Made by a program: the position numbers and the translations under genes
The notes under the pieces: model-generated
The model's input: only the letters and a program-made list of their open reading frames with translations
What the model was told of the DNA's origin: nothing
Database searches by the model: none
Part shown: in pieces, positions 47,393-56,368 of the stretch
How the letters are laid out: each line of letters starts with the position of its first letter
Position numbering within the stretch: position 1 is the first letter of the stretch
Assembly: GCA_903930435.1 (NCBI GenBank)
Contig: CAIYYN010000017.1
Span: 62,001-126,000, forward strand
Length of the DNA stretch: 64,000 nucleotides
Reading direction: 5' to 3'
DNA from: an uncultured Hyphomicrobiales bacterium
Lineage (GTDB): Bacteria; Pseudomonadota; Alphaproteobacteria; Rhizobiales; Ancalomicrobiaceae

Positions 47393-48646
47393 TTAATGGG
47401 CAATGCCGGACCCGGCGGCTTCATCGATGAGGCGACAGCGCTCAAAGCGATCGAGATCAAACGGACGACTGATCGGATGATGATCGCCGGTCGCTAGCAG
47501 GTGCGCCAGCAGGTATCCGCCCGCCGGGATCGCCTTGAACCCGCCCGTTCCCCAGCCGCAGTTGAGATACAATCCCGGCAACGGCGAAGGCCCGATCAGC
47601 GGCGAGGAATCGGGCGTCACATCGACGATGCCGCCCCACTGCCTGAGCATCTTCAACTGCCCAAACGACGGAAACATCTCCAGAAGCCCGGCGATCACGG
47701 TCTCCTGCACAGGCGGATTGCCGCGCTGCGCATAGGACGGCACGCGGTCGATGCCGCCACCAATGATCATCTCGCCCTTGTCGGACTGGCTCACGTAGGT
47801 CCCGGTGCCGGGATAGAGGAGCACCGTATCGAGGCACGGTTTCACCGGCTCGGACACCATAGCCTGCAACGTATAGATGTGCAGAGGCAGCTTGAACCCG
47901 GCTTTTTCCGCGACAACGCTCGAATGCCCGGCAACCGCCAGTCCAACACGATCTGCCCGGATCGTCCCGCGTGACGTCTCGACACCCGCGCAACGCCCGC
48001 CCTCAATGAGAAATCCGGAAACCTCGCAGCCCTGGATGATATCCACGCCCAGTCGATCCGCCGCCCGCGCATAGCCCCAGGCAACAGCATCATGTCGCGC
48101 GACACCCGCCCGGCCCTGCCAGACACCGCCAAAGATCGGATAGCGCGCCGTGTTGCTCTGGTTCAGCAGGGGTGCCTTGGCGATGATTTGATCACGGGTC
48201 ATCAGTTCGGCGTCCGTGCCATTGATCTGCATGGCATTGACGATGCGGGCGGAAATTTCCATCTCCGCGTCGGAATGCGCGACGGTCGCCACGCCCCGCT
48301 GCGAGAGCATGATGTTGTAATTCAGCTCCTTCGATAGACCCTCGTAGAGCTTCAGCGAAAAATCATAGAGCGCGACGCTTTCGGGGTAAAAATAGTTCGA
48401 GCGGATCGTCGTCGTGTTTCGCCCGGTGTTACCGCCGCCAATCCAACCCTTTTCAAGGACCGCGACACGCCGGATGCCGTGTACTTTCGCCAGATAATAG
48501 GCTGTCGCCAGCCCGTGCCCGCCGCCACCGATGATGATGACATCATAGTGACTTTGCGGCTCAGGCGATCGCCACGCCTGTTTCCAGCCCTTGTGCCCAC
48601 GCAGACCTTCCTTGAAGAGCGATAGGGCGGAATATCGGTCTGTCAA
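47393..48646 (-). CDS. soxB: Sarcosine oxidase beta subunit
   Basis: 417 residues from a TTG start at 48646 with GCGGGAGAAACAT immediately upstream; the alternative in-frame extension runs through intergenic repeats and is not conserved, while the TTG gives the family start (TDRYSALSLFKEGLRGHKGW). FAD site VIIIGGGGHGLATAYYLAK, the covalent-FMN region WIGGGNTGRNTTTIRSNY, and C-terminal LYLNCGWGTGGFKAIPAGGY are conserved. β oxidises sarcosine to the imine. First gene of soxBDAG; no folate-related gene (glyA, purU) is in the window. Confidence 0.96.
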   Translation of the reverse strand: MTDRYSALSLFKEGLRGHKGWKQAWRSPEPQSHYDVIIIGGGGHGLATAYYLAKVHGIRRVAVLEKGWIGGGNTGRNTTTIRSNYFYPESVALYDFSLKLYEGLSKELNYNIMLSQRGVATVAHSDAEMEISARIVNAMQINGTDAELMTRDQIIAKAPLLNQSNTARYPIFGGVWQGRAGVARHDAVAWGYARAADRLGVDIIQGCEVSGFLIEGGRCAGVETSRGTIRADRVGLAVAGHSSVVAEKAGFKLPLHIYTLQAMVSEPVKPCLDTVLLYPGTGTYVSQSDKGEMIIGGGIDRVPSYAQRGNPPVQETVIAGLLEMFPSFGQLKMLRQWGGIVDVTPDSSPLIGPSPLPGLYLNCGWGTGGFKAIPAGGYLLAHLLATGDHHPISRPFDLDRFERCRLIDEAAGSGIAH

Positions 48647-48681
48647 ATGTTTCTCCCGCAATAAGTAACAGCCCGTTCCTT

Positions 48682-48727
48682 CATCCCTCCCCCGTGGGGA
48701 GGGTCCGGCGGCAGCCGGGGGTGGGGC
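48682..48727. repeat. Dispersed palindromic intergenic repeat, copy 1
   Basis: Contains an 8-bp stem CCCTCCCC / GGGGAGGG around a 3-base loop, then TCCGGCGGCAGCCGG as a second hairpin, then GGTGGGGC. The same arrangement (CATCCCTCCCC...GGGGAGGGTCCGGC...GCCGGG) recurs at 53155–53202. A related inverted unit (GACCTCCCC...GGGGAGG) follows at 48777–48797. Confidence 0.65.
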
Positions 48728-48826
48728 AATCGTAACACATCCCGAACGCCACCCCACCCGGTCCGCTGCGCAGCCCGACCTCCCCTCAAAGGGGAGGTAT
48801 GGTCACTCTCAGCCCTTTCCTTCGTT

Positions 48827-48905
48827 CCTCTCCCGCAAGGGGCGAGGGAACGAAAATTGCGGCCTCAGCGACCATTGGGCGTCCCCTCTCCCCTTGCGGG
48901 AGAGG
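48827..48905. repeat. Spaced inverted repeat
   Basis: The 16-mer CCTCTCCCGCAAGGGG at 48827–48842 is exactly reverse-complemented at 48890–48905 (CCCCTTGCGGGAGAGG), with 47 bases between. Transcripts could form a long hairpin. Looks like another mobile palindromic unit nested in the same intergenic region. Confidence 0.65.
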
Positions 48906-49120
48906 GACAGGGAGAGGGGTGCAGCCACATCCACCAATCCCCAAGCAAACCCTATTCCTGAGCCGATAGCCCCAAGCATCATCCTTGCGGCGACCCCGAC
49001 CAATATGCAAACTAGGCCCGAGCACTGATCCTGTCCCATCTCAAACTCTGGCCTGAGCATTTGAAATCGGCATGGGCGTGACCGGATCCTGAGACATCGC
49101 GACTAGAAGAAAGACATGCC

Positions 49121-49951
49121 ATGCGGCTGCCCGAAGACCCGAAGATCGACTGCCATTGTCATGTCCTCGATCCCGTCCATTTCCCATACAATCCAGCTGT
49201 TGCCTACCATCCGACGGGCCAGGAAATTGGCACACCCACGCAGATGGAAGCCCTGTTTGACACCCATAACGTGGTGCACGCGCTTCTCGTTCAGCCGAAT
49301 TCTGGCTATGGCGGCGACAACAGCTGCATGATGTCGGCGATTGCTGCCAATCCCCGCCGGTACAAGGGCGTTGCTGTCGTCGCAAACGACATCAGCCTCG
49401 ACGATCTGGCGCAGTTGAAGGCGCAAGGAATCGTCGGCGTCGCCTTCAATCTGACCGTCAATGGCATCGACTATTACCTCGCCACCGACAGCCTGCTCGC
49501 CAAGCTCAACGAACTCGACCTGTTCCTGCAACTGCAGTTCGAGAAGGACCAATTGCTTGCGATCATGCCGCTGCTGGACCGGCATCGGAACCGCCTGCTG
49601 ATCGACCACTGTGGCCGACCAACGCTGGAATGGGGCGTCGAGCATCCGGCTTTTCAAACGCTCCTCGCTCTTGGCCGGGACGGACGCGCGCATGTCAAGT
49701 TGTCGGGCTTCAGCAAGTTCTCGCGCCATCGCCACCCCTATACGGATGCCTTGCCGTTTGTCGAAGCACTGATCGATGCCTACACAATCGACCGCTGCCT
49801 CTGGGCGTCTGACTGGCCCTATTTGCGCGCGCCGGAGCGGCTGGATTTCGGCCCCTTCGTTGATCTCGCCCATGACATGGTCCCGAACCCGAAAGATCGC
49901 GCCAAATTCATGTGGGATAACGCCTATGCCCTGTTCGGATTTGGTGGGTGA
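49121..49951 (+). CDS. Amidohydrolase, 2-pyrone-4,6-dicarboxylate lactonase-like family
   Basis: 276 residues, TIM-barrel metal hydrolase (COG3618 group). Motifs: KIDCHCHVLDPVHFPY (HxH-like start), LLIDHCGRP, VKLSGFSKFS and LWASDWPYLRAPE near the end. The same landmarks occur in LigI and related lactonases and in γ-resorcylate-type amidohydrolases. The substrate is not determined. Ribosome region AGAAGAAAG; an overlapping out-of-frame ATG 5 bases before is ignored. Divergent from soxB. Confidence 0.85.
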   Translation: MRLPEDPKIDCHCHVLDPVHFPYNPAVAYHPTGQEIGTPTQMEALFDTHNVVHALLVQPNSGYGGDNSCMMSAIAANPRRYKGVAVVANDISLDDLAQLKAQGIVGVAFNLTVNGIDYYLATDSLLAKLNELDLFLQLQFEKDQLLAIMPLLDRHRNRLLIDHCGRPTLEWGVEHPAFQTLLALGRDGRAHVKLSGFSKFSRHRHPYTDALPFVEALIDAYTIDRCLWASDWPYLRAPERLDFGPFVDLAHDMVPNPKDRAKFMWDNAYALFGFGG

Positions 49952-50258
49952 AGGGGCCTGACGGCGTCATGCGGTCGCGCCCCTGTCATCCCGGCGCAGG
50001 CCGGGATCCACGCGCCAGGAGTGCGAAGACAAGGTGTTGATCCCGGCCTGCGCCGGGATGACAGTTCTGAATTGCCGATAGGCTGATACGACATCTCGCT
50101 GTCATTGCCGCTCGCCATCATCCTGTGGCATAAGAGCGACGCCTCACTAACAATCAACCAGATACATGACCGGCATAAAAACTGCCAAAACAATCAGTTA
50201 TTGCAATTATCTGATTCAATTTCTGAGCACGACCTTTGCCATCGGAACCTGACGCCCC
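49952..50258. other. Intergenic region with a REPIN-like element
   Basis: 307 bases. Apart from the inverted REP pair at 49983–50064 it holds an AT-richer segment (50140–50220), which probably carries the ABC-F promoter. No gene. Confidence 0.5.
49983..50064. repeat. REPIN-like pair of inverted REP sequences
   Basis: The 26-mer CTGTCATCCCGGCGCAGGCC... at 49983–50008 recurs as its exact reverse complement at 50039–50064, 30 bases apart. Each unit is itself a hairpin (TCCCGGC...GCCGGGA). Two facing REPs form a REPIN, a structure mobilised by RAYT transposases; no RAYT gene is in this window. A lone related hairpin lies at 20095–20120. Confidence 0.75.
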
Positions 50259-51881
50259 ATGATCCGCCTTGAAAACATCTCCAAGCAGAACAGCCACCGC
50301 ATCCTGTTCATTGAAGCCTCTGCGGCGCTGAACCGGGGCGAGAAGGTCGGTTTGGTCGGCCCGAATGGTGCAGGCAAGACGACGCTGTTCCGCATGATCA
50401 CCGGCTCCGAGCAACCGGACGAAGGCCAGGTTGCGGTTGAGAAGAATGTCTCGATTGGCTATTTCAATCAGGATGTTGGCGAAATGTCGGGTCGTAGCGC
50501 CGTCGCCGAAGTGATGAATGGCGCAGGTCCGGTCAGCGATGTTGCGGCGGAACTGGCCGAACTGGAATCCGCCATGGCCGATCCGGACCGCGCCGACGAC
50601 ATGGACGCAATCATCGAGCGCTATGGCGAAGTTCAGGCCCGCTTTGAAGAACTCGGCGGCTATGAACTGGAAGGCCGCGCCCGCGAGGTTCTGGCTGGCC
50701 TTAGCTTCACGCAGGAGATGATGGACGGCGACGTCGGCAAGCTCTCGGGCGGCTGGAAAATGCGCGTCGCGCTCGGTCGGATCCTCCTGATGAAGCCTGA
50801 CGCCATGCTGCTCGACGAGCCAAGCAACCATCTGGACCTCGAAAGCCTGATCTGGCTGGAGCAATTCCTGAGGGCCTATGAAGGCGGTCTTCTGATGACC
50901 TCGCACGACCGCGAGTTCATGAACCGGATCGTCAACAAGATCATCGAGATCGATGCCGGATCGCTGACCAGCTACTCCGGCGACTATGAGTTCTATGAGC
51001 AGCAGCGCGCGCTCAACGAAAAGCAGCAGCAGGCCCAGTTTGAGCGCCAGCAGGCGATGCTGGCCAAGGAAATCAAATTCATCGAGCGCTTCAAGGCCCG
51101 CGCGTCCCACGCCAGTCAGGTCCAGAGTCGCGTCAAGAAGTTGGAAAAGATCGACCGCGTCGAGCCACCCAAGCGGCGGCAGGTCGTCGCTTTCGATTTC
51201 CCGCCCGCGCCCCGCTCCGGCGAAGATGTCGTCGCGCTCAAGAACGTCCAGAAGACGTACGGCAGCCGGACCATCTATGACGGCCTCGATTTCATGATCC
51301 GCCGCCGCGAACGCTGGTGCGTGATGGGGATCAACGGTGCAGGCAAATCAACGCTGCTGAAGCTCGTGACCGGGACGACCGATCCTGACGCTGGCAATGT
51401 CACCATCGGTGCCAGCGTGAAACTCGGTTATTTCGCCCAGCACGCCATGGACTTGCTTGACGGCGACCAGACCATCTTCGAGACGCTCGAAAGCAATTTC
51501 CCGCAGGCCGGTCAGGGATCGTTGCGCGCGCTGGCTGGCTGTTTCGGCTTTTCCGGTGATGACGTCGAAAAGCGCTGCCGCGTCCTCTCAGGCGGCGAAA
51601 AGGCCCGCCTCGTGATGGCGATCATGCTCTATGACCCGCCGAATTTCCTCGTGCTCGACGAGCCGACCAACCATCTCGATCTCGACACCAAGGAAATGCT
51701 GATCAAGGCCCTGTCGGCCTATGAGGGCACCATGCTGTTCGTCTCGCATGATCGCCATTTTCTCGCCGCGCTCTCCAATCGCGTGCTGGAACTGACCCCT
51801 GAAGGCATCCACCAATACGGCGGCGGCTATACCGAATATGTCGCCCGCACCGGTCAGGAAGCCCCGGGGTTGCACGCCTGA
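50259..51881 (+). CDS. ABC-F family ATPase (YbiT/EttA-like translation factor)
   Basis: 540 residues, two ABC domains without membrane segments. Walker A GPNGAGKTT and GINGAGKST, signatures LSGGW and LSGGE, Walker B MLLDEPSNHLDL and VLDEPTNHLDLD. The interdomain linker (about 240–305) holds the charged P-site-tRNA-interaction motif ERQQAMLAKEIKFIERFKARASHASQVQSR and matches YbiT-type members. ABC-F proteins act on stalled ribosomes and some confer antibiotic resistance. Start ATG at 50259 (ribosome site weak). Confidence 0.93.
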   Translation: MIRLENISKQNSHRILFIEASAALNRGEKVGLVGPNGAGKTTLFRMITGSEQPDEGQVAVEKNVSIGYFNQDVGEMSGRSAVAEVMNGAGPVSDVAAELAELESAMADPDRADDMDAIIERYGEVQARFEELGGYELEGRAREVLAGLSFTQEMMDGDVGKLSGGWKMRVALGRILLMKPDAMLLDEPSNHLDLESLIWLEQFLRAYEGGLLMTSHDREFMNRIVNKIIEIDAGSLTSYSGDYEFYEQQRALNEKQQQAQFERQQAMLAKEIKFIERFKARASHASQVQSRVKKLEKIDRVEPPKRRQVVAFDFPPAPRSGEDVVALKNVQKTYGSRTIYDGLDFMIRRRERWCVMGINGAGKSTLLKLVTGTTDPDAGNVTIGASVKLGYFAQHAMDLLDGDQTIFETLESNFPQAGQGSLRALAGCFGFSGDDVEKRCRVLSGGEKARLVMAIMLYDPPNFLVLDEPTNHLDLDTKEMLIKALSAYEGTMLFVSHDRHFLAALSNRVLELTPEGIHQYGGGYTEYVARTGQEAPGLHA

Positions 51882-51975
51882 CCTGACTTCGACGTCACAG
51901 GAATCCTTTGCCTTTTCCAGTCAATTGCGGCAGCCTCTCGCCAAACAAATCATGAGGCTTGGCCGGGAGGCGACT

Positions 51976-53133
51976 GTGACACCCTTTGTGTTCAATACCA
52001 CGCGCAGCGTCCAGTTCGGGGCGGGACGCATCAATCTGATTGGCGATCTCGTTCGCGCACAGATCGGCTCTCGTGTCCTGCTCGTCACCGATCCCGGCAT
52101 GATCGCGACGGGCATCGTCAAGCGGGCAACGGACGCGCTGGAGGCAGCGTCGGTATCGGTCACGATCTTCAAGGATGTCGCCGCTGATCCACCGGAAGCC
52201 ATCGTCCTGGCCGCAGTCGACGCCGCCAAGGCAGCCAGCGCTGAAGGCATCATCGGTCTGGGTGGCGGATCATCGCTCGATGTTGCCAAACTCGTCGCCG
52301 TTCTGGCGCTTGGGCGCGAGGAACTGAAGGGACTCTATGGCATCGGCAACGTCAAGGGGCCGCGCCTGCCGCTGATCCTTGTTCCCACGACCGCCGGGAC
52401 CGGCTCGGAAGTCACCCCGATCTCCATCGTGACCACCGGCACGAGCGAGAAGATGGGTGTCGTCTCGCCGGTGATCCTGCCCGATATCGCGCTGCTCGAT
52501 CCCGAACTGACGCTTGGCCTGCCGCCGCATATCACAGCCGCGACCGGTATCGATGCCATGGTTCACGCCATTGAGGCCTACGCCTCGGCAAACCCGAACA
52601 ACAATCCGGTTTCCCGCATTCTGGCGACCGAGGCCCTGACGCTGATGGGCCGGTCACTCCTGACCGCCGTCCACACGGGCAGCGATATCAAAGCCCGCTC
52701 CGACATGCTGCTTGGCTCGATGCTGGCAGGACAAGCCTTCGCCAATTCGCCAGTTGCCGCCGTCCACGCCCTCGCCTATCCGCTCGGCGGTCACTTCCAT
52801 ATTCCGCACGGGCTGTCGAATGCACTCGTCCTGCCGCATGTCCTGCGGTTCAACACCAAGGTCGCGCCACAGCCCTACGCCGAGATCGCGCCATTTGTGT
52901 TCCCGGACCTTGCCAGCCTCGAAGGCCAGGAACGCGCCGAGGCCTTCTGCGAACGGTTGGCGGCGCTCTCCAAAGCCTGCGGCCTCCAGCAGAGCCTGCG
53001 CGAGATGCAGATACCGGAGTCCTTCCTGCCAAAACTCGCCAGCGACGCCATGAACCAGACCCGCCTGCTCGGTAACAATCCGCGTCCCGTGACGGAAGCC
53101 GATGCCCTCGCAATCTATCAGGCTGCCTATTAG
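51976..53133 (+). CDS. Iron-containing alcohol dehydrogenase
   Basis: 385 residues from the GTG at 51976 with GGGAGG 6 bases upstream, in preference to an upstream ATG lacking a ribosome site. Group III Fe-ADH: GLGGGSSLDVAK NAD loop, VPTTAGTGSEVTPIS, iron ligands in GIDAMVHAIEAY and HALAYPLGGHFHIPHG. Oxidises or reduces small alcohols/aldehydes with NAD(P) and Fe(II). Possible function with the SMP-30-family protein gene 115 bases downstream. Confidence 0.93.
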   Translation: MTPFVFNTTRSVQFGAGRINLIGDLVRAQIGSRVLLVTDPGMIATGIVKRATDALEAASVSVTIFKDVAADPPEAIVLAAVDAAKAASAEGIIGLGGGSSLDVAKLVAVLALGREELKGLYGIGNVKGPRLPLILVPTTAGTGSEVTPISIVTTGTSEKMGVVSPVILPDIALLDPELTLGLPPHITAATGIDAMVHAIEAYASANPNNNPVSRILATEALTLMGRSLLTAVHTGSDIKARSDMLLGSMLAGQAFANSPVAAVHALAYPLGGHFHIPHGLSNALVLPHVLRFNTKVAPQPYAEIAPFVFPDLASLEGQERAEAFCERLAALSKACGLQQSLREMQIPESFLPKLASDAMNQTRLLGNNPRPVTEADALAIYQAAY

Positions 53134-53154
53134 AGTTCTCCAAGGCCCGTGAAG

Positions 53155-53202
53155 TCATCCCTCCCCTTTGACGGGGAGGGTCCGGCAGGGCCGGGCGTGG
53201 GC
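53155..53202. repeat. Dispersed palindromic intergenic repeat, copy 2
   Basis: TCATCCCTCCCC-TTTGAC-GGGGAGGGTCCGGCAGGGCCGGG-type hairpin pair, the same unit as 48682–48727 with an altered loop. It lies between the Fe-ADH and SMP-30 genes. Confidence 0.6.
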
Positions 53203-53247
53203 ACTTATTGAAAACAAGACAATCAGCCAATCGGGAGAGGCCAAGCG

Positions 53248-54192
53248 ATGACCCAATGGGAACCCAGTCCGTTTTACCCGGACCCATCCGTCGAGATCCT
53301 AGATCCCTCGTTTCTGAAGTACCGGCTGTTCAGTGCCAGCGTCGAGCGGCTGGCGACCGGAACGCGCTGGGGCGAAGGGCCGGTCTGGTTCGGTGATGGC
53401 CGCTATCTCCTGTGGAGCGATATCCCGAACGACCGCATTCTCAAATGGGACGAGGTGAGCGGAGCGGTGACGCCATTCCGTCAGCCATCCAACAATGCCA
53501 ACGGCAACACCCGCGACCGGGCCGGGCGTCTGATCACCTGCGAACATCGCGGTCGCCGCGTCACGCGTACGGAATACGATGGCTCCATCACGGTGCTGAT
53601 GGACAACTGGGAGGGCAAGCGTCTCAACTCCCCCAATGATGTCGTCGTCAAATCCGACGGCAGCATCTGGTTCACCGATCCGCCGTTCGGCATTCAGGGC
53701 AATTATGAGGGCGTCTATGCCGAACAGGAACTGCCCGCCTGCGTCTATCGGATCGATCCGGACGGCTCCGCCTCGATTGTCGCCGACGATGTACTCGGCC
53801 CCAATGGCCTCTGCTTCTCGCCCGATGAAACTGTCCTCTACGTGGTGGAGTCGCGCGGCGTGCCAACACGCAAGATCCGGGCATTCGACGTTGTGGACGG
53901 AAAAACCCTCACCAATAATCGCATCCTGATCGATGCGGGTCCGGGCGGCACGCCGGACGGCATGCGCTGCGATGTCGATGGCAATCTCTGGTGTGGCTGG
54001 GGCATGGGCACGCCGGAACTGGACGGCGTCATGATCTTCAACCCGCAAGGCACGCCCATCGGGCGCATCGCGCTACCGGAGCGCTGTGCCAATGTCTGCT
54101 TCGGCGGACCCTACCGCAATCGCCTGTTCATGGCCTGCGGTCACGGCCTCTACGCGCTTTACGTCAATACACAAGGCGCACTTGGCGGCTAA
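53248..54192 (+). CDS. SMP-30/gluconolactonase family protein
   Basis: 314 residues, six-bladed β-propeller. RWGEGPVWFGDGRYLLWSDI (metal Glu), NNANGNTRDRAGRLITCEHRGRRV, LNSPNDVVVKSDGSIWFTDPPFG (metal Asn) and the C-terminal TPDGMRCDVDGNLWC (Asp) mark the lactonase metal site. Hydrolyses sugar lactones or acts as a related esterase; substrate unknown. Good ribosome site GGGAGAGG. No signal peptide. Confidence 0.93.
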   Translation: MTQWEPSPFYPDPSVEILDPSFLKYRLFSASVERLATGTRWGEGPVWFGDGRYLLWSDIPNDRILKWDEVSGAVTPFRQPSNNANGNTRDRAGRLITCEHRGRRVTRTEYDGSITVLMDNWEGKRLNSPNDVVVKSDGSIWFTDPPFGIQGNYEGVYAEQELPACVYRIDPDGSASIVADDVLGPNGLCFSPDETVLYVVESRGVPTRKIRAFDVVDGKTLTNNRILIDAGPGGTPDGMRCDVDGNLWCGWGMGTPELDGVMIFNPQGTPIGRIALPERCANVCFGGPYRNRLFMACGHGLYALYVNTQGALGG

Positions 54193-54205
54193 AACCCGGC
54201 GCGTC

Positions 54206-55012
54206 TCAAGGGCGTGCGGGCAGCGAAAACAGGCGACCTGCGGGCACCGTATCATCGATGCCCGCCAGTCGCAGGCAGTGCCAGGCCATGGAATGATTGC
54301 TTGACGTCACCGGAATGCCGATCCGCCGTTCAAGTGCCTCCACGGCCTCAGCGATCCGCAAGCTCGTGCACGACACGAAGATCGCCTCGACCCCCGGTGT
54401 CTTTGCCATTGTCTCCGAAGCGGCTTCGATTGAGGCAACCGAGATGCGGGCGGCCTCGCGGTCATCGCGGCGATCAAAGGTCGCGACAGCCGCGATATCG
54501 AGGCCCCGTCCGCTGAAATAAGAGACAAATCCTTCGTTGATCTTGGGCGCATAGGGCGTCAGCAATCCGATGCTTTTGACCCCGAGTGCCTTGAAGGCCG
54601 CCAGCGCCGAGGTCACCGGTGTCGTGCAGGCGACGCCCGGACGGGCCTTGTGGATCTCGGCAAAGATCGCCTCTTCGCCCAGCGTCATGGTCGCCGACGT
54701 ACACCCGAACGCCACGACATCCAGCGGGATGCTCGGCAGGATCAGATCGACGCTCGGCCCCAGACGTGGCCCGATTGCCCGCAAGGTGTCGGGCGTAATG
54801 TCATTGTCGCTGAACACGCGGGATTCGTAGAAAGCCACCCCCGGCTGCCGGATCAGGGCGCGAAACTCGTGCTCCATCGTCTGGTCGGTGGCCAGCACCA
54901 CAAGGCCAATCGCAGCTCGCGCCGCAAGCCCGCCATCCAGCTGAGAGGGGAAAACACCCAGATCAATCGTGCCCGTTGACTGTTGGAGCGGGCGGTCAAG
55001 CGTAAGCGACAT
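54206..55012 (-). CDS. Asp/Glu racemase-superfamily protein (maleate isomerase/arylmalonate decarboxylase-like)
   Basis: 268 residues with the two catalytic-type cysteines FGCTSATMT (about residue 103) and VSCTSLRIAE (about 208), plus TTPVTSALAAFKALG and LLTPYAPKINEGF. This layout fits maleate isomerase and EutA-like proteins more than glutamate racemase. May racemise or isomerise a substrate for the DadA protein encoded just upstream on the same strand (18-base gap). Exact reaction open. Confidence 0.8.
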   Translation of the reverse strand: MSLTLDRPLQQSTGTIDLGVFPSQLDGGLAARAAIGLVVLATDQTMEHEFRALIRQPGVAFYESRVFSDNDITPDTLRAIGPRLGPSVDLILPSIPLDVVAFGCTSATMTLGEEAIFAEIHKARPGVACTTPVTSALAAFKALGVKSIGLLTPYAPKINEGFVSYFSGRGLDIAAVATFDRRDDREAARISVASIEAASETMAKTPGVEAIFVSCTSLRIAEAVEALERRIGIPVTSSNHSMAWHCLRLAGIDDTVPAGRLFSLPARP

Positions 55013-55030
55013 CGTGAATGCCTTTCCAGC

Positions 55031-56275
55031 TCAATTGGCAACGAGGCCGTCCATGGGAATGGCAGGCGTCCGGCCTGCGATGAGATCGGCGGTGATGCGG
55101 GCGGACCCATGCGACATGGTCCAGCCGATATGGCCATGCCCGGTGTTGAGAAATAGGTTTCCGTATTGCCGCCGTCCGAAGAACGGCAGGTTCGTTGGCG
55201 TCATCGGTCGCAGACCCGCCCACATTTCCGCGCGATCATAATCGGCACCTTCCGGGTAAAGTTCCTGCGTCACCCGTTTCATGAAGGCAAAATCCGCCGG
55301 CTTGTGACTTGTGTCATAGCCCGCAAATTCCGCCGTCGCGGTCACCCGGACGCGATCCCCGAAACTCGAAATCGCCACGAGATTATGTTCGTCAACCGAG
55401 GCGACCGTTGGCGGCAAGGGCTGATTGCCGACGGGGATGGTCAGCGAATAGCCCTTGATCGGATAGATCGGCAGATCGATCCCGATGGACCGCGCCATCC
55501 CCGCGCTATGGGTCCCCAGCGCCAGAACGCAGGCATCCGCCTTGTAGGAGCCTTTGGCTGTGCGGACTTCCGTCACCGCGCCGCCAGCCGCAGCGATGCT
55601 GGTGATCTCTGTGTCAAGCAGGATCGTCCCGCCCCGCGCCCGCACGATACCTGCCAGCGCCCGCGTGAATTTGGCGGAATCCCCGGTTTCATCGGTCGGG
55701 CAGTAGATGCCGCCCGCTATCTTGTCCTTGGCCGAGGCCAGCGACGGATCGACGGCTACCACGCCATCGCGATCCAGCACCTCGATCACCTGGCCGTCCG
55801 ATTGCAGGATCTGCATGTGCTCGACACCGCGATCAAGCGCTTCCTGGCTGCGGTGAAAATAGAGGATGCCCCGGTCATTGCGATCGTAGTCGATCACTTC
55901 ATCCGCCAGCACGTCCTTCAACACAGCTTGCGAATAAGCGGCCAGTCGATGTTTCAGCAGCGTATTGCGTCGCGCCCTGGCATCGGTGCATTCCATCAGG
56001 AACTTCCACGACCACGTATAAAGACGCGGGTCAGTGGACAGGCGAAAGCGCAGCGCCTGATCCTTCATGAACAATGATTTCAGCAGGATCATCGGCGCTT
56101 TCGGGGATGACCAGACAAACGAATGCCCCGGCGCAATCATGCCTGCATTGCCCCAGCTGGTCTCGGCGGCCACGTCGGCGTTCCGCTCGATCAGAGTGAC
56201 CTCATGGCCATCCCTCTGGAGCTGATAGGCCGTTGTGACCCCAACCACGCCACCGCCAAGCACGAGTACCCGCAT
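55031..56275 (-). CDS. dadA: D-amino acid dehydrogenase (DadA-like)
   Basis: 414 residues from ATG 56275 with GGAGGCATC upstream. FAD-binding MRVLVLGGGVVGVTTAYQLQ, WGNAGMIAPGHSFVWSSP, ALGTHSAGMARSIGIDLPIYPIKGYSLT and C-terminal LFLNTGHGHIGWTMSHGSA match DadA. Oxidises D-amino acids to keto acids with transfer of electrons to quinones. No alr (alanine racemase) is adjacent; the racemase-like gene downstream is the neighbour. The dadA name is by family; other D-amino acids are possible. Confidence 0.9.
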   Translation of the reverse strand: MRVLVLGGGVVGVTTAYQLQRDGHEVTLIERNADVAAETSWGNAGMIAPGHSFVWSSPKAPMILLKSLFMKDQALRFRLSTDPRLYTWSWKFLMECTDARARRNTLLKHRLAAYSQAVLKDVLADEVIDYDRNDRGILYFHRSQEALDRGVEHMQILQSDGQVIEVLDRDGVVAVDPSLASAKDKIAGGIYCPTDETGDSAKFTRALAGIVRARGGTILLDTEITSIAAAGGAVTEVRTAKGSYKADACVLALGTHSAGMARSIGIDLPIYPIKGYSLTIPVGNQPLPPTVASVDEHNLVAISSFGDRVRVTATAEFAGYDTSHKPADFAFMKRVTQELYPEGADYDRAEMWAGLRPMTPTNLPFFGRRQYGNLFLNTGHGHIGWTMSHGSARITADLIAGRTPAIPMDGLVAN

Positions 56276-56368
56276 GATGCCTCCATGCTGCCGAACCTTG
56301 CAAGTGCGCCAGTCTAGAGAGCGAATTTCAATGCGCAAGCCGCCCCGGCATGTCCAGACATCGAAAAT

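Larger units (their letters stand above)
48647..49120. other. Repeat-rich intergenic region between soxB and an amidohydrolase gene
   Basis: 474 bases with no gene. It holds the promoter of soxBDAG at its left edge, then several palindromic repeats (48682–48727, 48827–48905) and C/G-rich copies in alternating orientation. The remaining 200 bases up to 49120 are unremarkable. Confidence 0.6.

Noticed and set aside
48682-48905. CRISPR array
   Set aside because: Repeats are palindromic pairs in opposite orientation with irregular spacing, not direct repeats with uniform spacers, and no cas genes occur.
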